Below are positions 23,539-35,260 of a stretch of DNA of 64,000 nucleotides, piece by piece. The translations under genes were made by a program, and so were the position numbers. The DNA is from Zeus faber (Eukaryota; Chordata; Actinopteri; Zeiformes; Zeidae). The notes under the pieces are model-generated. The model saw only the letters and a program-made list of their open reading frames with translations, made no database searches and was not told the origin of the DNA. Location: NCBI GenBank assembly GCA_960531495.1, contig OY482861.1:6090839-6154838 (forward strand), in the 5' to 3' direction. Numbering within the stretch: the first letter of the stretch is position 1; the number at the start of each line of letters is the position of its first letter.

Positions 23539-23652
23539 GTACGAGTTAATTTCAGTCTGGAGTTTGTTGCAAGTGCAGCCAACACACATGTTTTTCTGTA
23601 AAGTTGATGCATATTTGTCCTGTTGCCGCAGTGGTTGCCAAGAATCTTTACC

Positions 23653-23655
<3 letters not shown>

Positions 23656-23720
<65 letters not shown>

Positions 23721-23752
23721 TGCGTGCGTGCGTGTGTGTACGTGTGTGTGTT
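23656..23752. repeat. (GT)n microsatellite
   Basis: A pure GT tract to about 23717 that degrades into CTTGCGTGCGTGCGTGTG. The several ORFs through it are artefacts. Confidence 0.96.
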
Positions 23753-24129
23753 GGATGGTGTTCCTCCACGCACATACGCACACATGCACGCTGCCTCATG
23801 CACATGTGTCACCACACGGCAGACAGCTATGTAAATGAAGAGATATGAGACTGGGATGACGCTTTGATGCAGGTGATTCATTTTCATGCAGGAGCATCAG
23901 TCCGCTCCAAACGACCGGATCAGAGAGCGCACAATGCGCCTGTGTTCGTTACAGGCGGAGTGACAGTTTAACCTCGTCGCCAGGCGCGTGTGTGTGAACC
24001 CGGGGATTTGCATATATTGCCAGAGGAGAAAGCCAAATGTCTCTTATACACGTCAAAGAAGCTTGCAATAAAATAGTCAGACACCACCTGGGGGTAAACA
24101 GTAGGTTAATTGCCAGTGTCGCTAAAGTT

Positions 24130-24204
24130 TAAATTCTCAATGAGTCTCCGTGATATTACCTTGAATAAACTTCTTGAATCTTGAATCTTGAATCTTGAAT
24201 CTTG
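24130..24204 (+). mobile_element. LINE 3' tail with (TTGAATC)n
   Basis: GAATAAACTTC is followed by four to five TTGAATC heptamers (24173-24203). This is the typical 3' terminus of L2/Rex1-type fish LINEs, whose tail repeats grow by template slippage. Only the extreme 3' end is present. Confidence 0.6.
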
Positions 24205-24821
24205 CTACTTTTTTAATTGGACCCTTTGCGGTTTAACCGTGGTAATTCATTCTGAATCGTTTAGGTTGTAGTTATGAAAAGTTCAGGTCTTTTCGGAGAT
24301 TCGGCTCCTCACGACTGGCCCAGTGCGTTCATCTCATTCATTGGGTGCAATGAGAGTCAGAATAGTCGTCGGCGACTCTCGGTTGAGCCTAACTGAGTGA
24401 TTCACTACAGTAATTGAGTCGTGAACAAACGACTGTTTTGCCAGAGCGACTCACGCCGACTCCGGCAAGTTATTCAAGAGATTTGTTCGCCACAAATTAA
24501 TCGTTTGCGTATCTTGCATCACTATCAGTCTGGACAGAATTACTCACACTGTACAATAGGACATGCACTTTTCATTTTACAAAATTATTCCAAGAGCTGT
24601 GTGCTGCGTGTGCTCTGTTAAGGGAGGGTTATACATATGGTCAACAACACCCTGCAGTAAAGACCGAGATCAGTATGTTCAACCTCCGAGACAACCTTCG
24701 ATGTGAGCTCGTGGCTGTCCATATAACTTACTCTTGTCTTTTCTTTCCTTCTCTTCCACAGAATCCTCCTCCATCTCCTACCACGAGACATTGCCGATTT
24801 GTGTGTGCGTGTGTGCGTGCG

Positions 24822-25359
24822 TGTTAGGCCCACGGCCTCCCAGCGCCACTAGAGGCCGCTCTCCCCATCTGCAGCTCCCTCCTTGAGCCAATTTCACACA
24901 CCTGGGATCAATTACCTTCATCACTCACACAGTATTTATTCGACAGCTCCCCAGTCACTCATTGCCAGACCGTCAACTAGCTTACCCGAGTTACTGGCCT
25001 AGTTCCTAGCTCCTAGCGCTTGTTTCAAGTCCCTAGCTTACTCCTTGTTTTGTCTTCCCCTTACCTGCTTGTCTCCTCTCGTCGACCCAGTCGGTCCATC
25101 GATCTCCAGCCAGCCCGGTTAACCTGCTTGTCTCCACTCGTGGCTGTCTGTCCCTCTCCATCCAGCCCGGTTCCCCGTCTCTCCACCCGGATCCTGGACC
25201 CCTCCTCCCGGTCATCATCATCCCTGCCCAGCCCTGCTCCATCCCTACCTGACTGGGGCCCCCCGGCCATCTCCACCGTGTGGGCTAATAAAGATCCTTC
25301 ATCTGCCTCCCGTCTCTCTGTGTCGTGCGTTTGGGTCCCTCCTAGCTCCGGTCGTGACA
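24822..25359 (+). repeat. 5' LTR of Gypsy element
   Basis: 538 bp with TG...CA ends. It contains GTGGGCTAATAAAGATCC, a poly-A signal, near 25280. Positions 25027-25359 are repeated at 27317-27597. Confidence 0.85.
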
Positions 25360-25380
25360 GTACGGTCTGGCCATAAAACA

Positions 25381-25880
25381 TGGACCCAGCCGACACAGAG
25401 GGGCTCCGTCCCAGAGGGGAGTGTTGCTTGGTCAACATGACCAGGCCCTCTGGGACATTGCGGACCACCTCCGGACGATCTCGGCGGCCGTCAGCAGCCT
25501 GCAGGTTCCTCCGGCTCCCGTGGCCCCCCCTGCTCCTCCGGCCCTCCCTCCTCCCTCCACTAGGGCTCCCAGTGCCCCCCTCGTCCCCCGGGAGCCCCAC
25601 GTTCCGGCTCCAGTTCCCTACGACAGCAATTTCGGCACCTGCTGCGCCTTCCTAGTTCAGTGCGCGGTGGTTTGCCAGCAGCAGCCATCATCACGCCTCC
25701 GATGGCGTCCGCATCGCATTCCTCATCTCCTGCCTGAGAGGGGTGGCTCTCAGCTGGGGTTCTCGGTTTGGGATCAGGGGGGCCTCTCCTATGATCTGTT
25801 CACCCGCGAAATGAGGAGAGTCTTCGATCACCCAGTTCGCCGCAAGGAGGCCGCCAGAAGACTCTCCCTCCGCACATAAG
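25381..25880 (+). pseudogene. Gypsy gag fragment
   Basis: It starts ATGGACCCAGCCGAC just after the 5' LTR. One frameshift near 25430 moves the reading to the frame with GQHDQALWDIADHLRTIS and a Pro/Ala-rich linker. That frame ends in the capsid-like region SYDLFTREMRRVFDHPVRRK at 25790-25850. The rest of capsid and the zinc knuckle are deleted. It is a structural-protein remnant. Confidence 0.8.
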
Positions 25881-27303
25881 ACATGTACGCCTGGTGCTGC
25901 AGCGGCTCCTGGAGAACCGCCTGTTCCTCAAGGCCTAGTCGTGTGTCTTTCATGTTCGGTCCGTTTCCTTCCTAGGATTCATCATTGGCCGAGGGAGGCT
26001 GGGGATGGACCCCAAGAAGGTCGCCAAAGTGATGGAGTGGCCAACCCCAGCCAATAGGAAGCAACTCCAACGCTTCCTCGGTTTTGCAAACTTCTACTGG
26101 CGCTTCATCCGAAACTTCAGTCGTATCGCCGCTCCCCTCTCAGCCCTTACCTTCACCACAGTGGGCTTCAAATGGACCCCCGCGGCCGAGGCCGCATTCC
26201 TCAACCTCAGAAGCCACTTTTCGTCTGCCGCAGTCTTGGCCCAGCCTGACACCAACCTCCAGTTCGTGGTAGAGGTGGACGCTTCGGACACGGGGGTAGG
26301 TACTGTCGATACTGTCTCAGCGCTCTCCAACCGATGGTAAGCTCCACCACTGTGCCTTTCTCTCCCGCAGGCTCACCGCACCTGAATGCAATTATGACGT
26401 GGGCAACCGGGAACTCTTGGCCGTCAACTAGCCATGGAGGAGTGGCGCCACTGGCTTGAGGGAGAAAACCACCCCTTCGTCGTCTGGACCGATCATAAGA
26501 ACCAGGCCTATATCTGGACGGCGAAGCAGCTCAGATCCAGGTGGGCGTTGTTCTTCGGCCGGTTTAACTTCTCTCTATACTACCGCCCAGGCACCAAAAA
26601 CACCAAGCCTGATGCCCTGTCCCGGGTGTTCACGCCAGAGGAGAATGCAGGGGATCCAGAACCCATCCTTCCACCCCCTTGCCTTGCCGCCACGCTCACC
26701 TGGGAAATCGAGTCCCTTGTCACCCGAGCGCAGGAACACCAGCCCGACCCAGGTACTGGACCCCCTAACCGCCTGTTTGTCCCTGACTCCGCACGCTCCC
26801 AGGTTCTGCAGTGGGCCCATGCCTCCCGCCTCACCTGCACCAGCTGCTATCCCGGGATCACCCGCACCCTGGCCGTCGTCCGCCAGCACTTCTAGTGGCT
26901 GACCCTATTCCCTGACACCCGGTCCTTCGTCTCTGCCTGTCCCACCTGCGCCTGGTCCAAGACCTCCACCCGACCCCGCTCTGGCCTCCTCCGCCCGTTA
27001 TCCATCCCGATTCGTCCTTGATCCCACATCGCCCTGGACTTTGTCACCGGTCTCCCACCATCCCGGGGCAACACTACCATCCTCACGCTGGTGGAACACT
27101 TTTCTAAAGCGGCACACTTCCTCACCCTGCCCAAACTACCATCGGCAAGGAGGCCGCGGACCTGCTGGTGGCCGAGGTTTTTCGCCACCATGGCACGCCA
27201 ACGCTCCTGGGTCCCCCGGAGACAGATCCTGGATGCCTCCCTCATCCGGGATTTCAATCGCACTCGCCCTTCTGGTTCCAGATGTCCACCAAGGGGCGTC
27301 CGT
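25881..27303 (+). pseudogene. Gypsy pol fragment: RT thumb, RNase H, integrase
   Basis: The sequence joins gag directly to the RT region after the catalytic motif: VLQRLLENRLFLKA, then [11 protein letters not shown]. It continues with [20 protein letters not shown] (26073-26132) and the RNase H start [12 protein letters not shown] near 26265. The [13 protein letters not shown] block is near 26480 and PDALSR near 26610. The integrase zinc finger lies at 26800-26960 (HASRL, CPTC). The first catalytic Asp is in [10 protein letters not shown] (27030-27060). The second Asp and the Glu are lost, where the frame breaks into the 3' LTR at 27304. At least three stops or frameshifts interrupt it. Confidence 0.85.
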
Positions 27304-27597
27304 AGAGCGCTTTTTTAAAGTCCCTAGCTTATGTCTCCTTGTTTCATCTTCCCCTTACCTGCTTGTCTCCGCTCGTCGACTAAGGCTGTCCGTCCCTCTT
27401 CATCCAGCCCGGTTCCCCGTCTTTCCACCCGGATCCTGGACCCCTCCTCCCGGTCATCATCATCCCTGCCCAGCCCTGCTCCATTCCTACCTGACCGGGT
27501 CCCGCCGGCCAGCTCTACCTTGTGGGCTAATAAACATCCTTTGTCTGCCTCCCGTCTCTCTGTGTCGTTTGGGTGCCTCCTAGCTCCAGTCGTGACA
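27304..27597 (+). repeat. Truncated 3' LTR of Gypsy element
   Basis: It matches the last 330 or so bases of the 5' LTR. The junction with integrase falls at AGCGCTT, a word also present at the equivalent LTR point (25015-25021), so the deletion probably used this short homology. Confidence 0.8.
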
Positions 27598-27602
27598 GTG
27601 CG

Positions 27603-28690
27603 TGCGTGTGTGTGTGTGTGTATGCACATTTTCTTTTGTGTTGAGTGTGTGCTCACTGTATGTGCACGTGGGTGGCTCCGCATGTGTTAGAGAGATGTGT
27701 TGGTGTCTCAGCTGCCTGCTGTCCCCTCCAGTTCCACATTCTAAGTTTCTGTTTGATGTTATAATGTCAAGGACGGCACGAATGGGAATCTACAATGCCT
27801 CAGGGGTTTGTGAGTAATGTTTCTTCTCCTAAGGACGATATGACCCATCTTAAAACTCTTTTCCATTCATGTCTTTGCTGTCCATCTGTCTGACTGCATC
27901 CTATCAGGATTTATTCGTTAATTGTCTTTCTCTTTCTGCTCTTACTCAACAAAGCATATATAAAAAATAGGTTTGTCATTTAAAAGCAATATGTTGTTTG
28001 CCATGATAGTTGATATGCCTTCCATAAAGATGTAGAAAACGGATTATCTTTTTTTGCATTGTCAGTGTGATGTGTCCCAGTTCGTGTTTTACCACCTCTC
28101 TGCGACTAACAAATTCCCTCCAGATCCAGAAGCGAAGCGTCATCTGCAAAGAACACCAGCTGGTTCCATAACCTTCATCTCCCTAATGATCCAGCTCCAT
28201 CATTCCTGCACACCTTCCTCTCTCTCTCTCCCCCTTTCTCTGTCTTTCTCCAGATGACCACATCTAACACTAACCTACCCCCAACGCTAACCGTAATCTA
28301 TTTCACTTTACCTGACCCTAACCTTCGCCCTCAGCCGAAGTGGAATGGAGATGACTAACTTTTGGTTTCGACTTCGAGTGGCAAGTGGAAAAAATTATTA
28401 GACTGGTGTCTAATGAAGTCATGAAGGTATCTGAAACAGGAGCGTTTATAACCTCTCCTCCTGCACTGCAGCACTTCAGTGCAGTTAAGGACACTCCACA
28501 TGAAGTCACACACTCGCAGCTTTTTAAGAGGGGAGGTTTGTAAATAAATGAGATGTCCTAACTCCCTCTCCACCGCAAGGAGGGAGCACACCTCACCATG
28601 GCAACCCATGGATGCCTTGCGCGCCCTGCTGTGGTGTGGTGTGCCATTTAGGCAAGGACAAGTGTTCCAGACCAAATAGTTTATTGCATA
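27603..28690. other. Gene-free stretch
   Basis: It opens with a short (GT)n remnant, and a CT-rich run lies at 28217-28253. Degenerate CTAACC words at 28263-28325 recall telomere repeats but are not a true array. No gene was recognised. Confidence 0.4.
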
Positions 28691-28699
28691 CATTATTTT

Positions 28700-28830
28700 C
28701 ATTATCAGATTCAGAATGTGTTTATTGGACCAAGTATATATTCATATGCAAGGAATTTGTCATGTTATAGATGGTGCATTGTAATGCAAAAAATTTTTTT
28801 TTAAATAAAAACAGACAGTAGCATAGAATA
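28700..28830 (-). mobile_element. LINE 3' tail
   Basis: ATTCAGAATGTGTTTATTGG, CAAGTATATATTCA and GGAATTTGTCATG match the block at 4620 and 34860. A T- and A-rich tail follows. It is a short 5'-truncated copy. Confidence 0.5.
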
Positions 28831-29528
<698 letters not shown>

Positions 29529-29529
29529 G

Positions 29530-29905
29530 CCCTGTCTACCTGTTACCTGGTTTGTGGGGCTGCTTTCTTTGCAGGGACTGGAGGTGGGCGTGGCAGAGGC
29601 TCAGAAGCAACAATGGAAACACCTGGGCCCCGTGTGCCAGTGCTCCTTTAAAAACCCTCTTGGAGCTCAGTTGTTCTCGGTCCCATCCCTGAGACACCCA
29701 TTTGGTTTTGGTTGATTTTTGGTTTGTGTTGCTTCACCATAGAACATTACACTGACACACACTTCTCCACTCATGCACCCACTTCCACTGCTGACCTTAC
29801 TGATTACACCTGCCACTGTTAAGTTCTTCTCTTGTTGCTCTTTTACTTCTGCTCTTTTTTTGAATAAATAATTTGCTAATTGGCTTGTGTTGCATGTGTC
29901 TCCAT
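29530..29905 (+). repeat. LTR-like repeat, copy 1
   Basis: It shares with 32511-32863, in direct orientation, the words CTGCCTGTTAC, GGCTGCTTTCTTTGCAG, CACCTGGGCCCCGTGTGCC, CTTTAAAAACCCTC and GAGACACCCATTTGG, and an AATAAAT-containing end. The TTTAAAA box about 60 bp before GTTGTTCTCGGTCCC and the terminal AATAAA fit an LTR with a promoter and a poly-A signal. Exact TG...CA ends were not established, so it could also be another repeat class. Confidence 0.55.
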
Positions 29906-29912
29906 CATTTCA

Positions 29913-30820
29913 ATATTCAAGAGGTTTATTTGTCACATACATATATATAACTTCATACATATATGCAGTGAAATGTCATTGTAATGCACCCAGGGATTAT
30001 GCACGATTAGTTCTAAACTGAACACAATAGCTAACCGAATAACTACCTAACTAACTAACTGAACTAACCGATTCCTAAAACGTAATGCAGTTGGTAAGGA
30101 GAATACAGGTACTCCTCACTTAACGACCGAGTTCCGTTCCTAGGACCAGGGTGTGAAGCAAATTTGTCGATAAGCGGGGACCTGTGTTATTTCATGGTAA
30201 GGGGGCGTGGTCATTGTGAACGCTAGTGTAGTGAATACTGACAGACTGTGGGAACGACACTGAATACAGTGATGATATGAGATGTATACAGTATATATAG
30301 TGTATATAGTGTATATAATATATATAGTGTATATAGTGTGCATATAGTGTATAAAGTATGTATAGTGTATAGTATATACAGTGTACATAGTGTATATAGT
30401 ATAATGTATATAGTGTATATAGAGTATATAGTAATTATAGTGTATAAAGTATATATAGTGTATAAAATGGATTAAGTATATAAAGGGGGATGCGTGATGA
30501 GATGCTTGGCGCTGAGATGCCGCGCACACAGCGCGCACGTAGCGCGCACGCAGCGTGCACGCCGTAGTATTGTACACAGCATACAACACAGACTGCTCAG
30601 AGAGCTGGTCGTAAGTCTGAACGGTTGTTAAACAGGTAGGTCCTTAAGTGAGGAGTACCTGTATTATAAAATTAAATAAAACAAAATGAAATAAAATAAA
30701 AGAAAATAAAGTAAAATAAAATAAGACTCAAAAAGGTTATACAGAGTGGGGGTACAAACTAGAAATAAAGGGAATAGACTTATGCCTATGGGATAGGCTA
30801 TTTGTATATAAATTCCAAAT
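29913..30820 (-). mobile_element. LINE 3' tail, split by a MITE
   Basis: TTCAAGAGGTTTATTTGTCA and CATATATGCAGTGAAATG at 29913-29975 match 47875-47940. The continuation after the MITE (30664-30820: AAATAAAATAAAA, GGAATAGACTTATG, GGGATAGGC) matches 48050-48160. Only the 3' UTR remains. Confidence 0.7.
30104..30663. mobile_element. MITE with perfect 20-bp terminal inverted repeats, 560 bp
   Basis: The left end TACAGGTACTCCTCACTTAA (30104-30123) is the exact reverse complement of 30644-30663. Pairing extends two more bases outward, into the host LINE, and the boundary is most simply a TA target duplication. The interior from 30280 to 30480 is made of degenerate TATAGTG units. It has no transposase and is non-autonomous. 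Confidence 0.8.
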
Positions 30821-31390
30821 TTGATTTGCTTGAGGCTGTTATGGGGCACCTTTGTTGATGTAGAGTTATTTGTAAGTACAGTACACGGGTTTTGGCTGGA
30901 GGCATATCGAAATGGTTATGTCCGGCACACCCTGTGTCTGGGGGATGCATATTTTATAGGGAAAGTCCTCCGGTGTGGTAAGTTTTGGCTTTTGGTGGAG
31001 TTCCCCATGGTAGGTCGATGTCGTCCGTTTGCGCTCGTTGGTTTTTTTTTTTTTGTTTGTTATTTTTGTATGGTGTGCAGTAAGAACAGTTGTCTTGGGG
31101 ACACATCCAGAGCTGTCAGGTGAGAAATCAGCTTGCTATGGGCTTAACCGGGCGACTGGGTTGGGTGTTTAAATAGCCCACCATTAATCCGCTTGAGACT
31201 AGGGATCAGTGAGGTTGATTATTGTGGGATAGGTAGTTTAGGTAGAGGGGAAATTCCGCATTAAATTGGAGGACTTTATTATTGTCTTTTTTGTGCAATA
31301 GTTGATCTGGGCTATGCAGAGTGTTTGTTGGTTCAGTTGTGTTTTTTCTCTATCTTCTTGTTTCTGCTAGGCTTTAAAATGTAATCTATT

Positions 31391-31945
31391 ATGGCAGTGA
31401 TAGAGGACTTTGTTGCTGCTTCATGGGATTGTTGTGCTAAAGATCGGCTTCTGAAAATCGCAAAAAAGTAAAAAATGTATCAAGTGGTCTTGGTGATGGA
31501 CTGTGTAAAGGCTATGGTCAATCTGCAGTTGATGGAGAAAGGGGTGTTGGTTGCTAAGCAAGAGGGACCTGGTCAGTCATTAGCAGCACAGTTACTTTCA
31601 GTTCCGTCAAGAAGCTTAATCTTTGAGCAGAAAAAAATAATTGCTTCTAATACAGATGTCTCTTGAAAATTAGAAACAGAAGTTGGAGCTGGAAAGGCAA
31701 AATGTTGAGATGGAGAAGGATAGGAGGTGTAGGTAGATGTGGATAAGCGAGTGGCAATTGAGCGGTTGCGGCGTGAGACAGAGCAGGCCAAGATGAACTT
31801 CTCGGTTGTGGTTAGCCAGAGATGGTAAGCTTTCTGGGGGTGTGTTAGCAGGGAAAGAAAGTTCATCTTCGCCGGTGAGGTCTCCTGATGTTGTGAGTAA
31901 TTTGCCTCTCCTGCCAAATTCTATGAGAGGAATCCGGGTGGGTTT
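31391..31945 (+). pseudogene. Gypsy-type gag N-terminal fragment
   Basis: ATG at 31391 opens a reading that looks like the start of a common teleost Gypsy gag: MAVIEDFVAASWDCCAKDRL, then a stop after LLKIAKK. The next open piece (31474-31666) includes LQLMEKGVLVAK. A coiled-coil-like Glu/Arg-rich stretch (LELERQNVEMEKDRR, then VAIERLRRETEQAKM) lies at 31690-31795. Several stops and shifts break it. The upstream 30830-31390 may be the element's leader. No zinc knuckle or pol is present. Confidence 0.5.
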
Positions 31946-31959
31946 TTTTTCTCCCCGTT

Positions 31960-32480
31960 TGATTGCACAGGCACGATATTGTTTGGTTCTTTTTAGACTC
32001 CAAATATAACTCTGACTCAAGGAAGGAATTGATGTGGGGTGCGACCTTCCCCAATTCAGCAGGGAACACATTAGGTCTGTCTTGCTCACAGAAACAAAAG
32101 CTAGTCTTCAGAAGGAGATGGTTGGAAGGGCAGAGCCATACTGTCAGAGTGAGCGAAGAGGTGGAGGAGAGTGAAGGAGTGCAAGTAGGAGAGCCAGCAC
32201 CTCCTCCACCAAAGAAGTCTTTGGGGAGTTTCCTCAGCAAGGCTATTTCTACGGTGGCATCCCCAGCCACTGTAGAGCTGTGGGCTGCCGCTGAGCTGAT
32301 GTCTTACAGACAGAGCAAGTGATCGGGGGGGAAGATGACCCTTTGGGGTGGTGGTCGAGCAACGCCCGACGCTTCCCTTTGCTGGCAAAAGTATCCAGAA
32401 ACTATCTCTGCGTATGTGCCACCAGCACCCCATCGGAGCGCGTTTTCAGCACTGCCAGAACAATTGCAACGCCATCGTGA
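31960..32480 (+). pseudogene. hAT (ZBED-like) transposase C-terminal fragment
   Basis: At 32320-32471 the + strand reads DPLGWWSSNARRFPLLAK followed by YLCVCATSTPSERVFSTA. This is the hallmark hAT dimerisation segment (W-W, R-FPLLA, ATS-PSERVFS). The upstream frame (32097-32320), with PPPKKSLGSFLSK and AAAELMSY, fits the preceding linker, separated by a one-base frameshift near 32320. The catalytic core and the BED finger are absent. It is a dead remnant. Confidence 0.82.
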
Positions 32481-32510
32481 TGGCAGCTGAAACTGGCGAC
32501 CCTCTCCGCC

Positions 32511-32863
32511 CTGTCTGCCTGTTACTTGGTTTGGGGGGGCTGCTTTCTTTGCAGGTATCAGAGGTGGGCGTGGCCGAGGTTCATCAGCAACACCTGGGCC
32601 CCGTGTGCCTGTGCACCTTTAAAAACCCTCAGAGAGCTCAGTTGTTCTCGGTCCCCTCCCTGAGACACCCATTTGGTTTGTGTTGCTGCACCATACAACA
32701 TTACACTCACACACTTCTCCACTCATGCACCCACTTCCACTGCTGACATTACTGATTACACCTGCCACTGTTAGTTTAAGTTATTTTCTTGTGTTCATTT
32801 TTTTCTTTTAATAAATGATTTGTTCATTGGCTTGTGTTGTGTGCTTCTCCCTCTTTGTCATTG
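32511..32863 (+). repeat. LTR-like repeat, copy 2
   Basis: Direct partner of 29530-29905. It keeps the TTTAAAAACCCTC promoter-like box and TTAATAAATGATTTG near its end. The two copies could be a pair of one element or two independent solo copies. Confidence 0.55.
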
Positions 32864-32967
32864 CTGTGCGGCCAGGTTGTGACTGTGTGTATTTTCCTCG
32901 GTAGCCCAACAACAATCCCCCTTCTAAAACCAGGCTCTCAGCTCTGAGCCCGCGAGGGATCTCTTGC

Positions 32968-33237
32968 TCACTTTTCCTTCACCTGTGTCTCCACTGTTCC
33001 AGTTGTAGCTGATGCAACGATATCCTCCGCAGATTGCGTCAAAAGATCTACTCGAGACGGAATATCACCAGCCTTGATTTTTATTTTTTTTATCATTGCG
33101 GCATGCTTGTTTTCAGCGCGACGGGCTTTCAACCTTAAAGTTTTGCACTTCTTGTGTGAACTTTGAGAAACTTCCAGAAAGCCGAGCATGTGATACGCTG
33201 GAGCACATCTGTTCTGCCTCTCTATTATCTTCGCCAT
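32968..33237 (-). other. Unidentified 89-residue open frame
   Basis: The frame opens at Met 33237 and is Lys/Arg-rich (KKCKTLRLKARRAENKHAA). I recognise no domain and it lacks clear splice signals. It lies between an LTR-like repeat and a LINE C-terminus, which suggests a transposon remnant, but this is unproven. Confidence 0.2.
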
Positions 33238-33559
33238 GGATACGGCTCCAACCAGTGAAAGTTCAGCAGGTTCCTAAAATAGTATGGACGACTTTGTTCC
33301 TATTCACTTGCATTGCTTCTTGTTATTATAGAGTGATAGACATAGCAAAATTAGATAATCGTAAAAGGAAATTCAAATAATCTGAAAAAAAATCAGCTGG
33401 AAAACATCTGTACAAAAACAATAAATCTAAACTTAAAAATATGTATAAACAGCAGGCACGTGCAGAGGGGGCAGGGCAGAGGGTGCCCGAGCACCTACCC
33501 CTTTGTCCCATTGTGCTGTTTTTTTGTTGTTTTTTTGGCGTGAATAGGTTCGGTGGAAA

Positions 33560-33830
33560 AGTGAAAGAGGCGATATTGAGATGGTTTTACACGTGTGTAG
33601 GAGAGATGAGTGGTGCATATGGAAAAGGATGCTGAGGATGGAGCTGCCAGGCAAGAGGAAGAGGAAGGCCAAAGAGAAGGTTTATGGATGTGGTGAGGGA
33701 GGACATGCAGGCGGTTGGTGCGAGGGAGGAAGATGAGCAGAACGGAAGGTATTGGAGGCAGATGATCCGCTGTGGTGACCCCTAACGGGAGCTTACGGAA
33801 GAAGGAAAAGAAGAAGAAGCGTGAATGGGT
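33560..33830 (+). pseudogene. LINE C-terminal fragment and 3' end
   Basis: The + frames contain EAILRWF, then RGRPKRRFMDVVREDMQAVG and RQMIRCGDP followed by a stop. This is the terminal motif of a common fish non-LTR polyprotein. The tail continues ACGGGAGCTTACGGAAGAAG and ends in an (AAG)n-like run, the usual 3' end. One frameshift lies near 33633. Confidence 0.75.
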
Positions 33831-34857
33831 ATAGAGGTATTGGATTGTCTGGGCAAGATGTGCATAATGGAAGGTGTCCTCGGCACGCCCGGGATCTGCT
33901 CTCCTTTCCCTATGGAACGAAACGAAACACTGCATAGTGGGAACACTTCCTCACTCACTCTCTTAAACCTTCTTAAAAGATCAAAATATGTTATTATCAT
34001 CACACTACATAATTTTGTCCATTATGACATTTTTACAATTGAAAAGATTTTGTTCACCTGGAAAGAGAAAAGAAAACACCACAATGAAACAGATTCTACA
34101 CCTTATTTCTCATTCCAAGCACCAGTTCACAGTAATTAGTGTTCCGCTCGCTCCATCCGCCACATTTTATTAGAGCTTTCTTCAACAAGGGGCCCCTCAC
34201 CTTGTTTCACGCCATACATGCGCCTGGGTTATGGCAAACACATTTTTCATTTTTGAAGATATGGATTTTCAATCTCTGTGCTGCAGAACGGGAGATTTTC
34301 AGCTCTGTCTGATATTGTTAGCTGTATCACCCAGAGCTGCTGGTGTCAGCAAAATATTATGACAAGTAAATCCAATTGAGTGGGAGGAATACATTAATGA
34401 TGGACACACATAAAATAATAGAATGAGAAGGAAAGCAAAGCCAGATGATACATTCTGTTTGCAGTCTTTCCACACTAGTGAGGTCCTGCAGATTTCAGTG
34501 AAAGTCAATACATTCACATACAGTACGTTTATCAGGACTCCTTCAGAAAGAGAATGATATTGGGAAAGCAATTTTTTTCAATCTAGAAAATTCTTCAGTG
34601 GGATGTGGTTAGCAATGATGGGAAAAAGAAATTGCCCGTCTGGAGTTTGCTCCGATGGCCGTGGAGTGTGGGCTTAACCAAATGAACCAAATGCTGTTGT
34701 GGCTTAAATCCTTTTCCATTGAGTGTGATCCTCTATCCTCTGAATTCTACTCGAACCCTGCCAGTTCCATTTATTCATTACCAAAACAACTGGGTGATAC
34801 TCGTGGGGCATAACACAAAAATGAGTTTGATCCTACACATATTATTCGTTAAAGATC
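33831..34857. other. Gene-free stretch
   Basis: Nothing recognised. Confidence 0.4.
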
Positions 34858-35260
34858 ATAATCAGAATGAGGTTATTAAGTACATTTTCATATACAAGGA
34901 ATTTGTTGTGGTGAGGATCGGTGTGTTTTTCCATGAAAAATTAGCGAACAAAGAATAAATAACGTAATAAAAAAAAAATCTAAATAAAAATCAAAAGATT
35001 GAAAAAAAATAAAACATAAAAAAATGTAATATAATAAAATAAAATAAGGTTATAATATAGAATAAAATAAAAAAGTAAAATAAGAAGAAAGACTATAATA
35101 TTCTATATAAATCTATAATATAAATATATAAAACATATACATGAATAGAAAAATATATAGAAACACATACAGAATATAGAAGTTGTGATACAGGCACATA
35201 CATTAAAAGATATTACTATGTACTTTCTAAGTTATTATAGAGTCATAACAGTCTTTTTTA
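34858..35260 (-). mobile_element. LINE 3' tail
   Basis: AATCAGAATGAGG, AAGTACATTTTCATATACAA and GGAATTTGTTGTGGTGAGG match 4620 and 28705. An A-rich UTR follows with ATAAAATAAAATAAGG. Confidence 0.55.

Larger units (their letters stand above)
24822..27597 (+). mobile_element. Ty3/Gypsy retrotransposon, internally deleted
   Basis: The 5' LTR (24822-25359, TGTTAGGCC...CGTGACA) is partly repeated as a truncated 3' LTR ending with the same CGTGACA at 27597. GTGCG flanks both ends (24817-24821 and 27598-27602), consistent with a 5-bp target duplication. The surroundings are GT/GC repetitive, which weakens that point. The interior keeps the gag start, the RT thumb, RNase H, and the N-terminal two-thirds of integrase in Ty3 order. 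The gag C-terminus, protease and RT catalytic core are missing. Confidence 0.88.

Noticed and set aside
25061..25600. 179-residue minus ORF over the Gypsy LTR and gag
   Set aside because: Antisense shadow of a GC-rich LTR and gag. The sense strand is clearly the element's coding strand.
28263..28325. Interstitial telomere repeats
   Set aside because: CTAACC words are irregular and separated by unrelated bases, so there is no true TTAGGG array.
30140..30589. 149-residue Tyr-Thr-Ile-rich ORF
   Set aside because: It comes from the degenerate TATAGTG array inside the MITE.
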